Shown here: positions 44,150 through 54,840 of the stretch, piece after piece
Position numbering within the stretch: the stretch's first letter is position 1
Layout of the letters: every line of letters begins with the position of its first letter
Assembly: GCA_016271365.2 (NCBI GenBank)
Contig: CM057456.1
Span: forward strand, 661,939,501 to 662,003,500
Direction: 5' to 3'
DNA from: Neoceratodus forsteri
Taxonomy: Eukaryota > Chordata > Ceratodontiformes > Ceratodontidae
DNA: 64,000 nt
Notes under the pieces: generated by a model
What the model saw: the letters and a program-made list of their open reading frames with translations, nothing else
Database searches by the model: none
Told to the model about the DNA's origin: nothing
Position numbers and translations under genes: made by a program

Positions 44150-45541
44150 TACCAATGGTTGAGGGGATAGAATTGAAGAATACCATTGCTCTAAATGAAA
44201 ATGATTGCTAACCAAAGTTTTTTTTTGACTTGGGGAATTTTAAAATGGGTTTACCCTTTGACCTAGTCACAAAGGAGTTGGAGGTTCTAGGGAATAGAGA
44301 AAGTAGAGTAGTGGGAGGAAGGTCCCTGGAAGCCTTAAAGAGCAAAATACCCAAATTTAACTTTATTCTATTTTCTAGAGAAGGAAAGTTGGCCATGCTT
44401 AATAGATCACATCTCTGGGTCATGCGGGGGAAGACCGGTGACAAATCTTAACATGTTGTTATATGTGACTTTACGTTTTGTCAGGAGTTTTTCACTAGTG
44501 GAGGAGTATATAAGAATACCATAATACAACACCCCTAAAAGAAAGCCATGGGTAAGTTGTGCCCTTGATAATGGAGTCAAAAACTGACGCTATATATACC
44601 CCCAATCTCTGGCAAATAATTTTTATTGTTGTTAGAGTATGTGTTTCAAATGTTAATCTAGAATCTAAAATAATCCCGAGATATTTAAAGTGATTCACTT
44701 TCTCTTCTGTGTCCCCATACAAATCTACCATCACAGGTATGAGCCTGTTCTGTTTCTTAGGGCATGAAAAGACCATTATATTTAGTTTGCTTTACATTAA
44801 GTATCCTCTGTTTAGAAATCAGCCAGTGGTGAAATGACAAAAAGTCATTTTGAACAACATCAACTGCAACAGCTGGGTCACTGCTTGGATGATAGATTAT
44901 GGCATTGTCAGCAAATAAAATCATATGGGATTTACAACAGATTTGAGGGGCAGCATTCATATAAAGTGAAAAAATTAGCAGACCAAGGATGGAGCCCTGG
45001 GGGACTCCACACCTGGTTTCTTTGGACTGAGATAATGCCACATGAATGATAGTTTTATGGGCCCTATTAGAGAGATAGTTAATGAACCAATCTGAAACCT
45101 TGGTTGAAAAATTGACCTCGGAAAGTGTAGAACATATCAAATCATAGCTGACTAAATTGAAGGCATTGATGAGGGCCACAAAAACAGATGCAACAGAGTC
45201 ACCTTTATCTCAGGAACCCTGTCTGCAGCCAGTGAACCCCACCAAGGCTGTCTCAGTACTGTGATTGGGCTTAAACATATGTTGAAATTTGGAAAGTAAG
45301 CCATATTTATCCAGAAATTCCATAGATTGGTCAACAACTATTCTCTTCAATATTTTAGATAATGGTGGGAGAAGGGAAATCGATCTGTAATTAGACTATC
45401 CCTCCCACCATTTTTAAAGATTGATTTTATAATGGCCATTTTCCACAATTTGGTAAATTCCCCTGAACAAAGTGAAAGATTAAACAAATCTGATATTGGT
45501 TGAACTAGAACATCTATACCCAATTTAAGAAACCTAAAATC
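44150..45541 (-). pseudogene. L2-like ORF2: reverse transcriptase and C-terminus
   Basis: Read on the minus strand from 45541: FLKLGIDVL-type start, GEFTKLWKMAIIKSIFKNGG, DYRPIS-equivalent region with losses, KYGLLSKFQHMFKP, VALINAFNLVSYDL, RCGVPQGSILGLLIFSLYMN, and a catalytic box LFADNAIIYH where the usual second Asp is Asn. ILNVKQTKYNGLFMP and HFKYLGIILDSRLTFETH follow. There are several stops and frame changes; the longest open pieces are 44757-45179 and 44495-44776. Confidence 0.88.
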
Positions 45542-45545
45542 TAGG

Positions 45546-45820
45546 TTCTAGGGACATGGATATGTTGTTCATCCACACTGTCTGGCAGGTTCCTTGCTGC
45601 TTTAAATCTTGCCGGAAGGTCTTCAAGCTGGCTCCTCCCACCCACCCGGGTGGTAAAACTCTCGGCTCTGCCCCATGACTCCAGCTCTTCCTTACCGCTT
45701 GGAAGCTCAGGTTCCCTCCTTAACGCTCTGCGATTAAGATTTAGTGCCTAACTCTTCAAACTTTGAAACTTCGTTTCAAATTTACCAACTTACTTTGGTC
45801 TTCTTCTCCTCATGACTGCG
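45546..45820 (+). repeat. E7 left terminal repeat and leader
   Basis: Inverted counterpart of 51238-51384 (CACCCGGGTGG palindrome, GGTTCCTTGC). The TATA-like element of E2 is mutated here to GCGATTAAGA. Confidence 0.9.
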
Positions 45821-48075
45821 ATGGATAAATCGACTCCAGTTTGGAGATGCCCTGCGAATCAAAATGTCTCGGACAGACCCGCAGTCCGATAAATCCTACT
45901 GCTTAGACTTTGTTATCGAACCGCAGGCTTGCGACCTGTGCCTTCTTTTTCGTCTATGTCCTCGAAGATCGTGCTGCCCGTCTGCAGTTGGGGCATCCCG
46001 AAGATGATTTCTCTGGTTAAATCGAGGAGGCCCAATTGGTGTCATGGCTGCGGGTTTCATGGAACAGCTCGAGCAGATGATCGCCTCGGAGGAGGCGCGA
46101 GGCCACTCCATCTTCGGCCGTGGCATTCGCCCCGCCTCCTCGGCGCCTCATATTCGGCTTCTTTAAGAGCTTTCCTGACCCTCTCGACTAAGGGTGAGGT
46201 CCAACTCTTCTGGACCGTTTTCTCGGTCAAAAGGTAAGGGTAAGTCCCATCGTCGATGCTCTTGGGACGGAAAGATCTCCCTCCCCTAGTCGACAGTCGA
46301 CTTCGGTCGACCCTTCAGCTTCCGCCACTGGCTTCACGGTGTCCCCGTCAGGCCAGTTGACCGAGACACCCGACGACGCGGTCGAGATTTTTCTCGACCC
46401 GTTAGACGGGTTGTCGGCTGGTGAAGCTGAAATTCCCCTCTTCCCGGTTCCCCCGGTGAGAGTTGAGGATCCCGTCGGCTCGACTGTGCCTCCGGTTCCG
46501 GAGCCGTCGGTGCAATCTTCCGAGCAAGGAGTACGATCCTCGGTACCCCCGCGCCGACCTCGGCCTAGCCGAGATTCTCGGTCTTGGTCTCGGACTCCTC
46601 ATGTCAGCCATTCCCGCCGTCCTTAAGCGGCCTCGGCACCTGTGAAGGGCGCCACCGGCTCTTCCTCTTCTTCCTCCTCCTCGGACGAGGGGAGGCTTCA
46701 ATGCAAGTTGCGTCGGAAATATGAAGAGCTTATGTGGCAACAGCTTCTGTTGGCTGGGAATAAGCCGACCCAGTCGTCTTCCCGGCCATTAAGTGGCTGT
46801 CACCGGAGCGGCCGAAACAACCCCTCGCGGTGGTCGAGGAGCCTGTTCCCAGACTGGTTGTTCGGCCTATTACTGCTGCCCCACCGATTTTGGTGGAACC
46901 ACCGCCGCCTCAGCCGTTAGTTGGGGCTCCGACCAAGAGTTCTCGGTCGGCTCAGGGGCTGCCCCATAGGCTGTCGGTCACTCTCACTCCCGATAAACCT
47001 CGGCAGGTGGAGGGTGTCTCAGGCTCGAGGCAGCTCTTCGAAGACTCATCGAGTCTGAAGATGCCTCCTCCCTGTTCTCCAGGTGGATGGACTTGGAGTC
47101 CTCAGGGGCAGTCAGTGGGCCGATAGCCCCGTCCCTTCCTTGGCCTACTTCGGCTCATCTCGGAGTCCACGGGATGGGGTCGAACTGTGCCAAATGGGCC
47201 ATGATATCCTCACGGAGATTCTGGACGAGGATTCTCCGGACGGAGGCCTTTCCGGTGGCGAAGCCATCGTTGATCCGGCCTTGGGCTATGGCAGCGTCCT
47301 GCTTCCTGCCCTGTGCCTTGGCCAGGATGGCTAGAAATGCATTGTTCCCTACCGTTCCCTGTCCGTTTCGAACACTCGTCAGCTGCAGTGGGCTGGTTAA
47401 CATAATGCCTCGCCACCGGGAACACCAGGGACGCGGACAAACCACCCGACAAAGAATCCAAGAAATTTTGGATTACGCTGATGGAAAGTCTATGCTGCAT
47501 CATCTTCGGCTTCGTCCAGGCCAGTTCGCCATCTGATGGCACACTTCTCCCATGCCCTGTTGGGCTCCCATGTCGTTCCCCATCTTCCCGGACCTGCAGA
47601 CCACAGTCAAGCAGGTGCGGGATCAGCAGCAGGGCAGTGGCTCAAGCAGCAGCCCAGACTGCTCAACATCGGAGACTCTTGTGCTAGATCAGTGGCAACC
47701 GCAGTGGCCATGCATCAGCGGGCGTGGCTGAGGATATCCACCTTCACCTCGGATACCCAGCACAAATTGGCGGATGTTCCCTTTCTGGGAACTGACCTCT
47801 TCGGCCCTGGAGTGGAAGGTCACCTCCAGAGGATCGAAAAGTCCAATGCCACCTTGGACTCGGTGTCTTCCGTGCAGAAGGACAAAGGCCGTAAGCCTCA
47901 GCCTAAGCCCTTTCGTCCTTCTGTGCCCGCGGCGCACCCGGCCCAGCAACGTCAGGGCCAGCAGGCTCGACCTTGGTATCCCAAACCCAAGCCATCATCT
48001 TCCTCCAATAGGAAGCAAGGAGGAAAAGGCCCAGGAGGTCCCTCGGCTGGTCCCTCCTCCAAGCCTGCTCAGTGA
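45821..48075 (+). pseudogene. E7 gag-like ORF, N-terminal two thirds shattered
   Basis: The ATG at 45821 matches the E2 gag start. The motif near 45895-45945 has decayed to CLDFVIEPQACDLC, losing the histidine. Many small indels follow until 47536, after which one frame of 179 residues runs to the TGA at 48073. It includes DVPFLGTDLFGPGVEGHL and the tail QQARPWYPKPKP that E2 has lost. Confidence 0.85.
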
Positions 48076-49985
48076 CGGGCTGAGGGGTGTCGCTCCCATC
48101 CCCGTCGCCTCACCCCTGGTTCCCCCCGTGGGGGGACGGCTCCGGCACTTCCTTTCCGCCTGGTCCGCTGTTACCATGGACAGGTGGGTCTTGGAGGCGG
48201 TGGGAAGAGGCCTGCCTCTAGAATTCGAGCAGGCACCGCCCTGCAAAGCCGTCCCCTCGGGGGGCTTCGGGGTCCCCAGCCTCACTGGCGGCTCGTCGGC
48301 CGACATCGCTCTCCTCCTCCAGAAGGAGGTGATAAGAGAGGTGGAGGACCCTCCTTCAGACCCGGGATTTGTGTCCAGGTATTTCCTGGTCCCGAAACGG
48401 ACAGGGGGCTGGCACCCCATTCTCGACCTACACGACCTAAACAAGTTCCTAAGGTCTCGAACCTTCAGAATGGTCACTGTGGCTCAGATAATACCATCTC
48501 TGGAAAACGGCATGTGGTTCTGCTCTGTGGACTTTCAGGACGCGTTCTTTCACGTCGCTATCCGTCCGTCTCACCGGAGATTCCTCCTCTTCAGGGCGGA
48601 GGGATCCCTTTTCGAGTTCCAGGCCATGCCCTTCGGCCTTTCTCTAGCTCCCAGGGTCTTCACCAAATGCATGGCAGTGGTGACAGCATTCCTGCGGCGC
48701 CGAGGGGTCCGGGTGTACCCTTACCTGGACGATTGGCTGATAGCAGCCCCCTCCAGACAGGAGGTGGAGCGGTCCAGAGATCTGGCCTCGGTTTGCTCAG
48801 GTCGGCCTCCTTATCAACGAGGCCAATCGAACTTGAGGCGAAGCAGGTGATACTGTTCATCGGGCAGAGCTTCGACTTTTATGAGCCAGAGCACGGCTCC
48901 CGCGGACTAGGGCCGAGGTTCTACCTCCTTTGCCCAATCATTTCTGGTTGGGCAATCGCGCCCTGCCCAGGACTTCCTGCGCCTCCTGGGTCTCATGGCG
49001 GCCTGTACCAGCGTAGTCCGTTGGGCACGTTGGCACATGCGCCCCCTTCAGTGGGGACTGGCCAGCCAATGGTCACAACGCTGTGATCTCTTGGACCAGC
49101 TCGTGATGACGACCCAGGAGATGTGGAACGCTCTCCAGTGGTGGACCGTTCCATCTCATCTGCAGGAGGGTATCCCGTTTGTCCGCCCCGAGCCGACGGT
49201 CTCTCTATCGACTGACGCCTCTTTGATGGGTTGGGGTGCCAATCTGGGAGAACACCGATTGCACAGCCTCTGGTACCCGAGGGAGTCCCGATGCCACATC
49301 AACCTGCTGGAGCTCCGGGCGGTCCGCCTAGCTCTCACCACCTTTGCTCTGTTTCTCCGGGGTCAAGTGGTCCGAGTCCAGACGGACAATACCACGACCA
49401 TGTACTACCCAAACTGCCAGGGCGGGACGCGCTCCATGCTTCTATGCAAGGAAGCTCTCCGCATCTGGTCACTTGTGCACAGTCTGGAGGCGGATCTCCT
49501 AGCCATTCATGTGGCAGGAGCCTCCAACACCCTGGCCGATGCCCTGAGCCAGATAGGGGCTGCATCGCACGAGTGGTCTCTCCTGCCGGAGGTAGTACAA
49601 GATCTGTTCTCCCTCTGGGGCACACCTCTGGTGGATCTGTTTGCCTCCAGGAGAAGCGCGGCTGAGGCTGTTTCATGCCCGCCCCCTCAGCAGGGGCTCG
49701 GCTGCAGGGGATGCCTTCTCGAGGCCGTGGATCCCGGCCTCTTTGCCGCCTTCCCCTTTCCCTGATTCACAGGGTCCTGCTCAAAGCAGGAGGGACAAGG
49801 CACAGGTGATTCTGATAGCCCCAGACTGGCCCTGCCAATTCTGGTACCAGATCTCCTCAGCCTCAGCTCCAGGCTCCCGAGGCAGCTTCCAGCTCACCGG
49901 ACCTGCTCTCAGTCAGTCAGGGAAGGTGTTCCATCCGGACCTTCAATCCCTGCACCTGACGGCCTGGTTTCTGAGCGGCTAGAGT
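48076..49985 (+). pseudogene. E7 pol: reverse transcriptase, RNase H, methyltransferase-like region
   Basis: Reverse transcriptase is open through SRYFLVPKRTGGWHPILDL, SVDFQDAFFHVAI, MPFGLSLAPRVFTK and the intact catalytic box YPYLDDWLI at about 48718-48742, the only YLDD in the window. A frameshift lies near 48785. From 48995 a 256-residue frame carries the connection and RNase H (LSTDASLMGWGANLGEHR, LLELRAVRLALTTF, QTDNTTTMYYPN, NTLADALSQIG) into VDLFASRRS, where the frame changes. The last domain ends at 49982. Confidence 0.87.
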
Positions 49986-51010
49986 TCCAGGCCTTGGGTC
50001 TTTCCGACGAGGTCCTCAACGTCGTTGAGGCGTCCTGTAAGGAGTCGACCAGAAAGTGATACGCCTTCAAATGGAAGAGATTTTCCATTTGGTGTCAGGG
50101 TAAGGGCTTGGACCCTTCCTTGTGTTCTGTGGCCAGCATTTTGGACTATCTGTAGTCCCTATCTAGTCAAGGGCTTAGGTCGATGACCCTAAACGTGCAC
50201 CTGGCAGCCATCTCTGCTTACCGGGCGTGGGCCGGTCAGCAGTCAGTGGCGCAGGAGAAGGTGGTCGGGCGCTTCTTCAAAGGCCTTGATCACATTTCCC
50301 CTCCAGTGCGGGAACCCCCACCTCCGTGGGATTTACTGCTGGTATTGGCAAAGCTCATGGGCAAGCCATTCGAACCAATGCACAGGTGTGGTCTCCCCCA
50401 TCTGTCGTGGAAGACCGCCTTCTTGGTGGCTATCACATCAGCCAGAAGGATGGGAGAACTCCAGGCACTTAGCATCGAGTCTCCTTACCTGGTCTTCCAC
50501 AGGGACAAGGTTGTCCTACGCCCCCACCCGGAATTCCTTCCGAAGGTGGTGTCGGAGTTTCACCTTAATCAGGTGTTGATTCTGCCGGTGTTCTACCCCA
50601 ATCACACCTCGGAGGCCGAATATAGGCTCCATACTTTGGACCTAGAGCTCACCTATTACAAAAGGCGCACGGCTGGGATTCAGGAGAGGTTCACCAGCTG
50701 TGTTTGTCACCCTCGCTGAGGCAGCACCTGTCAGACCTGCAGCCAAGTGGACGATAAGCAGATGGGTCACCTCCTGCATAGATCTCTGCTATAAGTTGGC
50801 GGGCATGGAGCCTCCGAGGGATAAGAGCTCATTCTACCCCCCATACTGCTCATCGATGGCTGCTTCAGGGCGTCCCTATCCAGGAAATCTGCAGGGCTGC
50901 TACCTGAAGTCAGAAAACACCTTCATTACCCACTACCACATCGACCTTGAGTCATGCCGGGATGCTGGTTTTGGGGCCTTGGTTTCTCCAGTCCTTATTT
51001 CCCAAGTAAG
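49986..51010 (+). pseudogene. E7 tyrosine recombinase, frameshifted
   Basis: A TGA near 50056 and TAG near 50153 replace Cys and Trp codons of E2. The middle (50183-50719) is open with TSARRMGELQALS carrying the first catalytic Arg. Downstream indels break the HxxR region (about 50820-50850, reading RDKSSFYPPY in one frame) and only the Tyr segment ITHYHIDLESC near 50920-50960 is clear. Confidence 0.85.
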
Positions 51011-51072
51011 TATTAAGGGGTGCGCCTTGCCTCCCTCCTCCGGGAGAACTGCTAGGAGTCTGCCAGACAGTG

Positions 51073-51162
51073 TGGATGAACAACATATCCATGTCCCTAG
51101 AAATACAGGTTACTCACCTGTAACAGGAGTTCTAGGAATGGTATATGTTGTTCATCCCCATG
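51073..51162 (+). repeat. E7 internal complementary region
   Basis: The sequence is nearly identical to that of E2 (8113-8203): TGTGGATGAACAACATATCC, then AAATACAGGTTACTCACCTG, then AGGAATGGTATATGTTG. Confidence 0.92.
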
Positions 51163-51237
51163 TTCCACCTGACCTCCCGGCTCAGGACGCACAACCTGAG
51201 CTTCCAGCGGGCCAGATCTGGCGTCATGGGGCGGAGC

Positions 51238-51384
51238 TGAGAGTTTTACCACCCGGGTGGGTGGGAGGAGCCAGCTTGAAGACCTTCCGGCAAGATTTAA
51301 AGCGGCAAGGAACCTGCCAGACAGTGTGGATGAACAACATATACCATTCCTAGAACTCCTGTTACAGGTGAGTAACCTGTATTT
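51238..51384 (+). repeat. E7 right inverted terminal repeat
   Basis: CCACCCGGGTGGGTGGGAGG through AACCTGCCAGACAGTGTGGA to the terminus CCTGTATTT, inverted relative to 45546-45700. Confidence 0.9.
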
Positions 51385-52205
51385 ATCGTAGCCAAGTTTG
51401 GGCTAAGGATCATTTTTGATAATAGTCCCTAACAGTGGCAAGAGTTACTGCTTTAAAGTAAAATTTAGGGTCACAGCTGTAAGAACCAATGTCGCTATAA
51501 GATGTAGCTAGACTGCTATTGCCCTGATATTTTTCAAGATCACCAAAAGGCTGTTAAATATTTCAGCCAGTAAAAGGGGTTCCTTTATTAAGTTATCACC
51601 ATCCCTAATAACAAGTTCAGTTTATGTCCCTTTCCCATTAAATCATTTAATAATTGCCATATCTTTTTGAGGTTATTAAAATTTCTTACTTGTTCTAAGA
51701 GGAAATATTGTCTTTCAGATCTACAAACCTCTGTTTTACATTGATTCCTCAGTTGTTTGTAGTTTATTAGACTAAGGGGGTCCCAGTACTTTTTTATATA
51801 CTTTCCAGGCTCTATCTCTAAGCCTCATCAATTTTAAGAACTCCTGATTAACCCACTTCTTCTTGTTAGCCCTGACACGCATACTTTTTTTGCGCAATTC
51901 TGTCCAGTATCAAATTAACCAATTTGGAAAATGAATATAATCATCTAGATTTTTAACAGTTTTGAAAACTGTCCAGTTGATTTTACTGCATTCAGCATTA
52001 ACTAGGACAGAAGGAATTTTTTTTAACGTTTCTCGTCTCAATAAAAAATGGGGAATTTTTTTGTACCTTGGTTGACCAATTACATTGCACATGGCAATGA
52101 TCACTTATTGCATCATGTAGTACATGTGTTGAAGTAATATTGTCAGAGTGTGAAACAACAATCCTGTCTAAAACTGACCCTAACCCTGTTTTATAATTGA
52201 ACCTT
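51385..52205 (-). pseudogene. L2-like ORF2: endonuclease C-terminus and linker
   Basis: On the minus strand, VLDRIVVSHSDNI then AISDHCHVQC is the end of an AP-endonuclease domain with the conserved SDH motif (about 52150-52090). KKWVNQEFLKLMRLRDRAWK (about 51870-51800) is the linker before reverse transcriptase. It joins the part at 45541 across E7. Confidence 0.82.
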
Positions 52206-52209
52206 CTTG

Positions 52210-53075
52210 TTTCATTCTGCTTGCTCCTGGGAAAGGTAGGAGTGTGAGTTTGAATCTGTCCATGAGGCATTTTGTCTGAGAGTTTGTCTGGTGGAGGATT
52301 AGCTTGACTCTTTAACTGTTGCTGGCTTGTCTGGAGGAGGATTGGCTTGAATCTTTCTTTAACTGTTTAACAGTTGCTGGGGAGGGGATTCTTTGCCCAG
52401 AAACAGAGGAGCTAATCAAGCAGGAGTTGCTAGTTTGAATCCCTCATTAACTGTTCATTCTGCTTGCTGCTGGAGAGGTAGGAGCGTGAGTTTGAATCTG
52501 ACCAGCAAGCATTTTGACTTTCAGATGTTGTCTGGTGGAGGATTATCTTGAATCTTTCTGTAACTGTTTAACTGGTGCTGCGGGAGGGGATTCTTTGCCC
52601 ACAGCAGGATTAGCTTGAATCTTTATTTAACTGTTGCTGGCTGCTGAGAGAGGAGAATCTTTGCCCAGAAACAGAGGAGCTAATCAAGTAGGAGTTGCTA
52701 GTTTGAATCCTTCATTAACTGTTCATTCTGCCTGCTGCTGAAGAGGTAGGAGTGTGAGTTTGAATTTGACCAGCAGGCATTTTGACTCTGATATGTTGTT
52801 TGGTGGAGAATTAGCTTGAATCTTTCTTTAACTGTTTAACTGGTGCTGTGGGAAGGGATTCTTTGCCCAGAGCAGGATTAGCTTGAATCTTTCTTTAACT
52901 GTAGCTGGCTGCTGGGAGAGAGGATTCTTTGCCCAGAAACAGAGGAGCTAAAAAAGTAGGAGTTGCTAGTTTGAATCCCTGTAACTGTTTGCTGCTGAGA
53001 GAGGTAGGAGTATAAGTTTGAATCTGTCTGGGAGGCATTTTGTCTCTGAAATTTGTTTTTTGCCCTCGCACCCAT
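52210..53075. repeat. tandem repeat, ~270-bp unit, about 3.2 copies
   Basis: Units start near 52215, 52457 and 52725 (TCATTCTGCTTGCTGCTGG / AGGTAGGAGTGTGAGTTTG), and a partial fourth near 52985. Each holds two related half-units with GATTAGCTTGAATCTTTCTT and GGGATTCTTTGCCCAG. Copies differ by ~5-10% by eye. It abuts the truncated 5' end of the L2-like LINE. Confidence 0.88.
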
Positions 53076-53410
53076 CCACCCCCACCTCTACACACTATTA
53101 AATGCTTAGTTGGGAGGAGCATTTAGGCTCTGCCCAGGGGCAGGCTGATAGCTAAAGAGCAATTAAAAACAAAAGGAGGAGGAGGAGCTGCTGATTATAT
53201 CATAAAAGTGGACATTTGTACATTTAAATTACATGATCTTGTCAGTTGCACTCTGTTAGGAATAGAATAAGTTTGACAGGGGGTACAGAGCAGAAAGGGT
53301 CAAGGGCTGTGGAAACATAGGGCCTTGAAATGCTGTATAAGGGAGAGAGACTTAAAATATAAACACTAAAAGAGGGTAGAAGCATACTTAAGGAGTACAT
53401 AGGATGGCAC
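53076..53410. other. no recognised feature
   Basis: Unassigned sequence between the tandem repeat and the CR1-like ORF1 remnant. Confidence 0.4.
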
Positions 53411-54840
53411 AAGGAGTAGTGTGGTGTGTGCAGAGCAGTAGTGTCCAGAAGAACTTTCTGGGAACTGCAGTGCTGTCCCATTTGTAGGCATCTCTCTGGG
53501 CTGAGAGAGGAGGTTGCCAGGCTTGGAGCACAGTTGGCAGATGTACTGGGGGACCTTTGTCCCCACCCAGGGACCACCGTGTCACCTGCTACTGCCACAG
53601 AGGGTACTCAGAGGCCTGGATGGACAATGGCAGGCTCTGGGAGGTTGAGAAAGGTGGAGTTCAAGCACCCCCCAACCCAGTACAACTAAAGAACAAATAT
53701 GGTGTTCTCAAGTAGAGGGAAAGCCCTGAAAGGGAACCCATGATTGTGACTAGGGGTGAAGAGCAGACCTACCAGGATGGGGACACATGGGACAGGGCCA
53801 GAGAATCCCAGTGGAGAAGGAAGCTTATTCTAGTGGGGGACTTAACAGTTTGGGGTATGGAGATAGGATCAGGCATCAGGAGGGAGAGGTAGAGGGAGGT
53901 TGTGTATCCCAGGAGGCACAGCTCTAAGGGAGGGGGAGCGGATGCCAGTTAAGAAAAAAAAATGGTCTGGCTGTGGGGGTGGACATGGAAGTTACAGTAT
54001 TGGGGGGGATGAAAGAGGGAGGTTTAGGGTGAAGGGTAGTGACGGCATTGAGGATCAGGGAGCTCCAGGTGGGAAGGGGGACAAGCCAGGTACAGTGTTA
54101 AGGGAAGGAGCAGGACTGGGGAGGTGGCTGGGTGTGGAGTTGAGGGTACTGATAGGGATGTAAATATGCAAGGCAGGGTGGACTCTCAGGTCAGGCACAA
54201 GGAAAGAGAGTTTGGGGGAGGGATGAGAAACAAAGTGGGGGGGGAATGTGCTAGTACTCGGTGATCCCATACTAAAGGGGTCAGATGGGGAGTAAAGGGA
54301 AAAGACACAGTTGCATATGGGTAGAGTCTGTACCTGGGCTTACAGCAGATAAAGCAAGACAGGCTGTTCTGAAGTGTGCAAAGAGGGGAAGGCATAAACC
54401 ACATGTGGCGGTGCACATGGGTACACATGACTTGGCAGGGGAAATGGTAGAGGTGGTTAGGGAGAGGTTCATGGAACTGGGTAAGTTGAGTGAGGCAGTA
54501 GGGAGCTCAGTGGTCTTCTCTGAAGTACTCCCAGTGCCCTGGGCAAGTACAGCAAAGAAAGGTAGGATCGATTAATTCAGCAGTTGGCTGGGAAATTGGT
54601 GTTGATCCAAGGGGTATGGGTTAGTGGTAGGCTGGGGCAGAGTATGGGACAATAGGGATCTGTACGTAGGAGACAGATTACATTTGAGCAGGGAGTGAAA
54701 GGGGGTGCTAAAAAAGAGGTTAGAAGAATACATAGAAACAAAGGTTAATTTAAACTAGGCAAGGGGGTGGCAAATGGGTTGCTGAAGGGAAGGCTCTCTG
54801 GACAGGGGAGACAAACAAGCCTACCCCCGAACAAACTGAG
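53411..54840 (+). pseudogene. CR1-like LINE ORF1 remnant with SGNH/GDSL-type esterase signature
   Basis: An early coiled-coil-like piece (LREEVARLGAQLADVLGDL, about 53497-53560) is followed by LVGDLTVWGMEI near 53833-53868, which resembles SGNH block I with the Ser replaced. VHMGTHDLAGE (about 54410-54440) resembles block III, and VVFSEVLPVP (about 54510-54540) a later strand. The end (TTTAAACTAGGCAAGGGGGT near 54750) matches the ORF1/ORF2 junction of the element at 61625. The strand is very purine-rich. Frames are broken. Confidence 0.65.

Larger units (their letters stand above)
45546..51384 (+). mobile_element. E7: full-length DIRS-type retrotransposon (~5.84 kb)
   Basis: Left terminus TTCTAGGGACATGGATATG and right terminus AGTAACCTGTATTT are the same as in E2, and the ICR (51073-51162) encodes their junction. 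The flanks are a single L2-like LINE. It is the closest relative of E2 across gag, pol and recombinase. Many single-base deletions are scattered in gag and recombinase, more than in E2. Confidence 0.94.
43895..52205 (-). mobile_element. L2-like LINE, minus strand, split by E7
   Basis: The LINE reads from about 52205 down to 51385 (endonuclease C-terminus and linker) and from 45545 down to about 43895 (reverse transcriptase, C-terminus and 3' UTR with an A-rich end). The reading resumes across E7 without visible loss. The 5' part of the endonuclease is missing where the ~270-bp tandem repeat begins. The C-terminal block (FSFRAMVFFNSIPSTIGNC-like, about 44220-44130) is typical of L2-clade LINEs. 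Confidence 0.85.

Noticed and set aside
53900..54163. Gly-rich 87-residue frame as a separate gene
   Set aside because: It sits in a purine-rich strand inside the LINE ORF1 remnant and has low-complexity composition.
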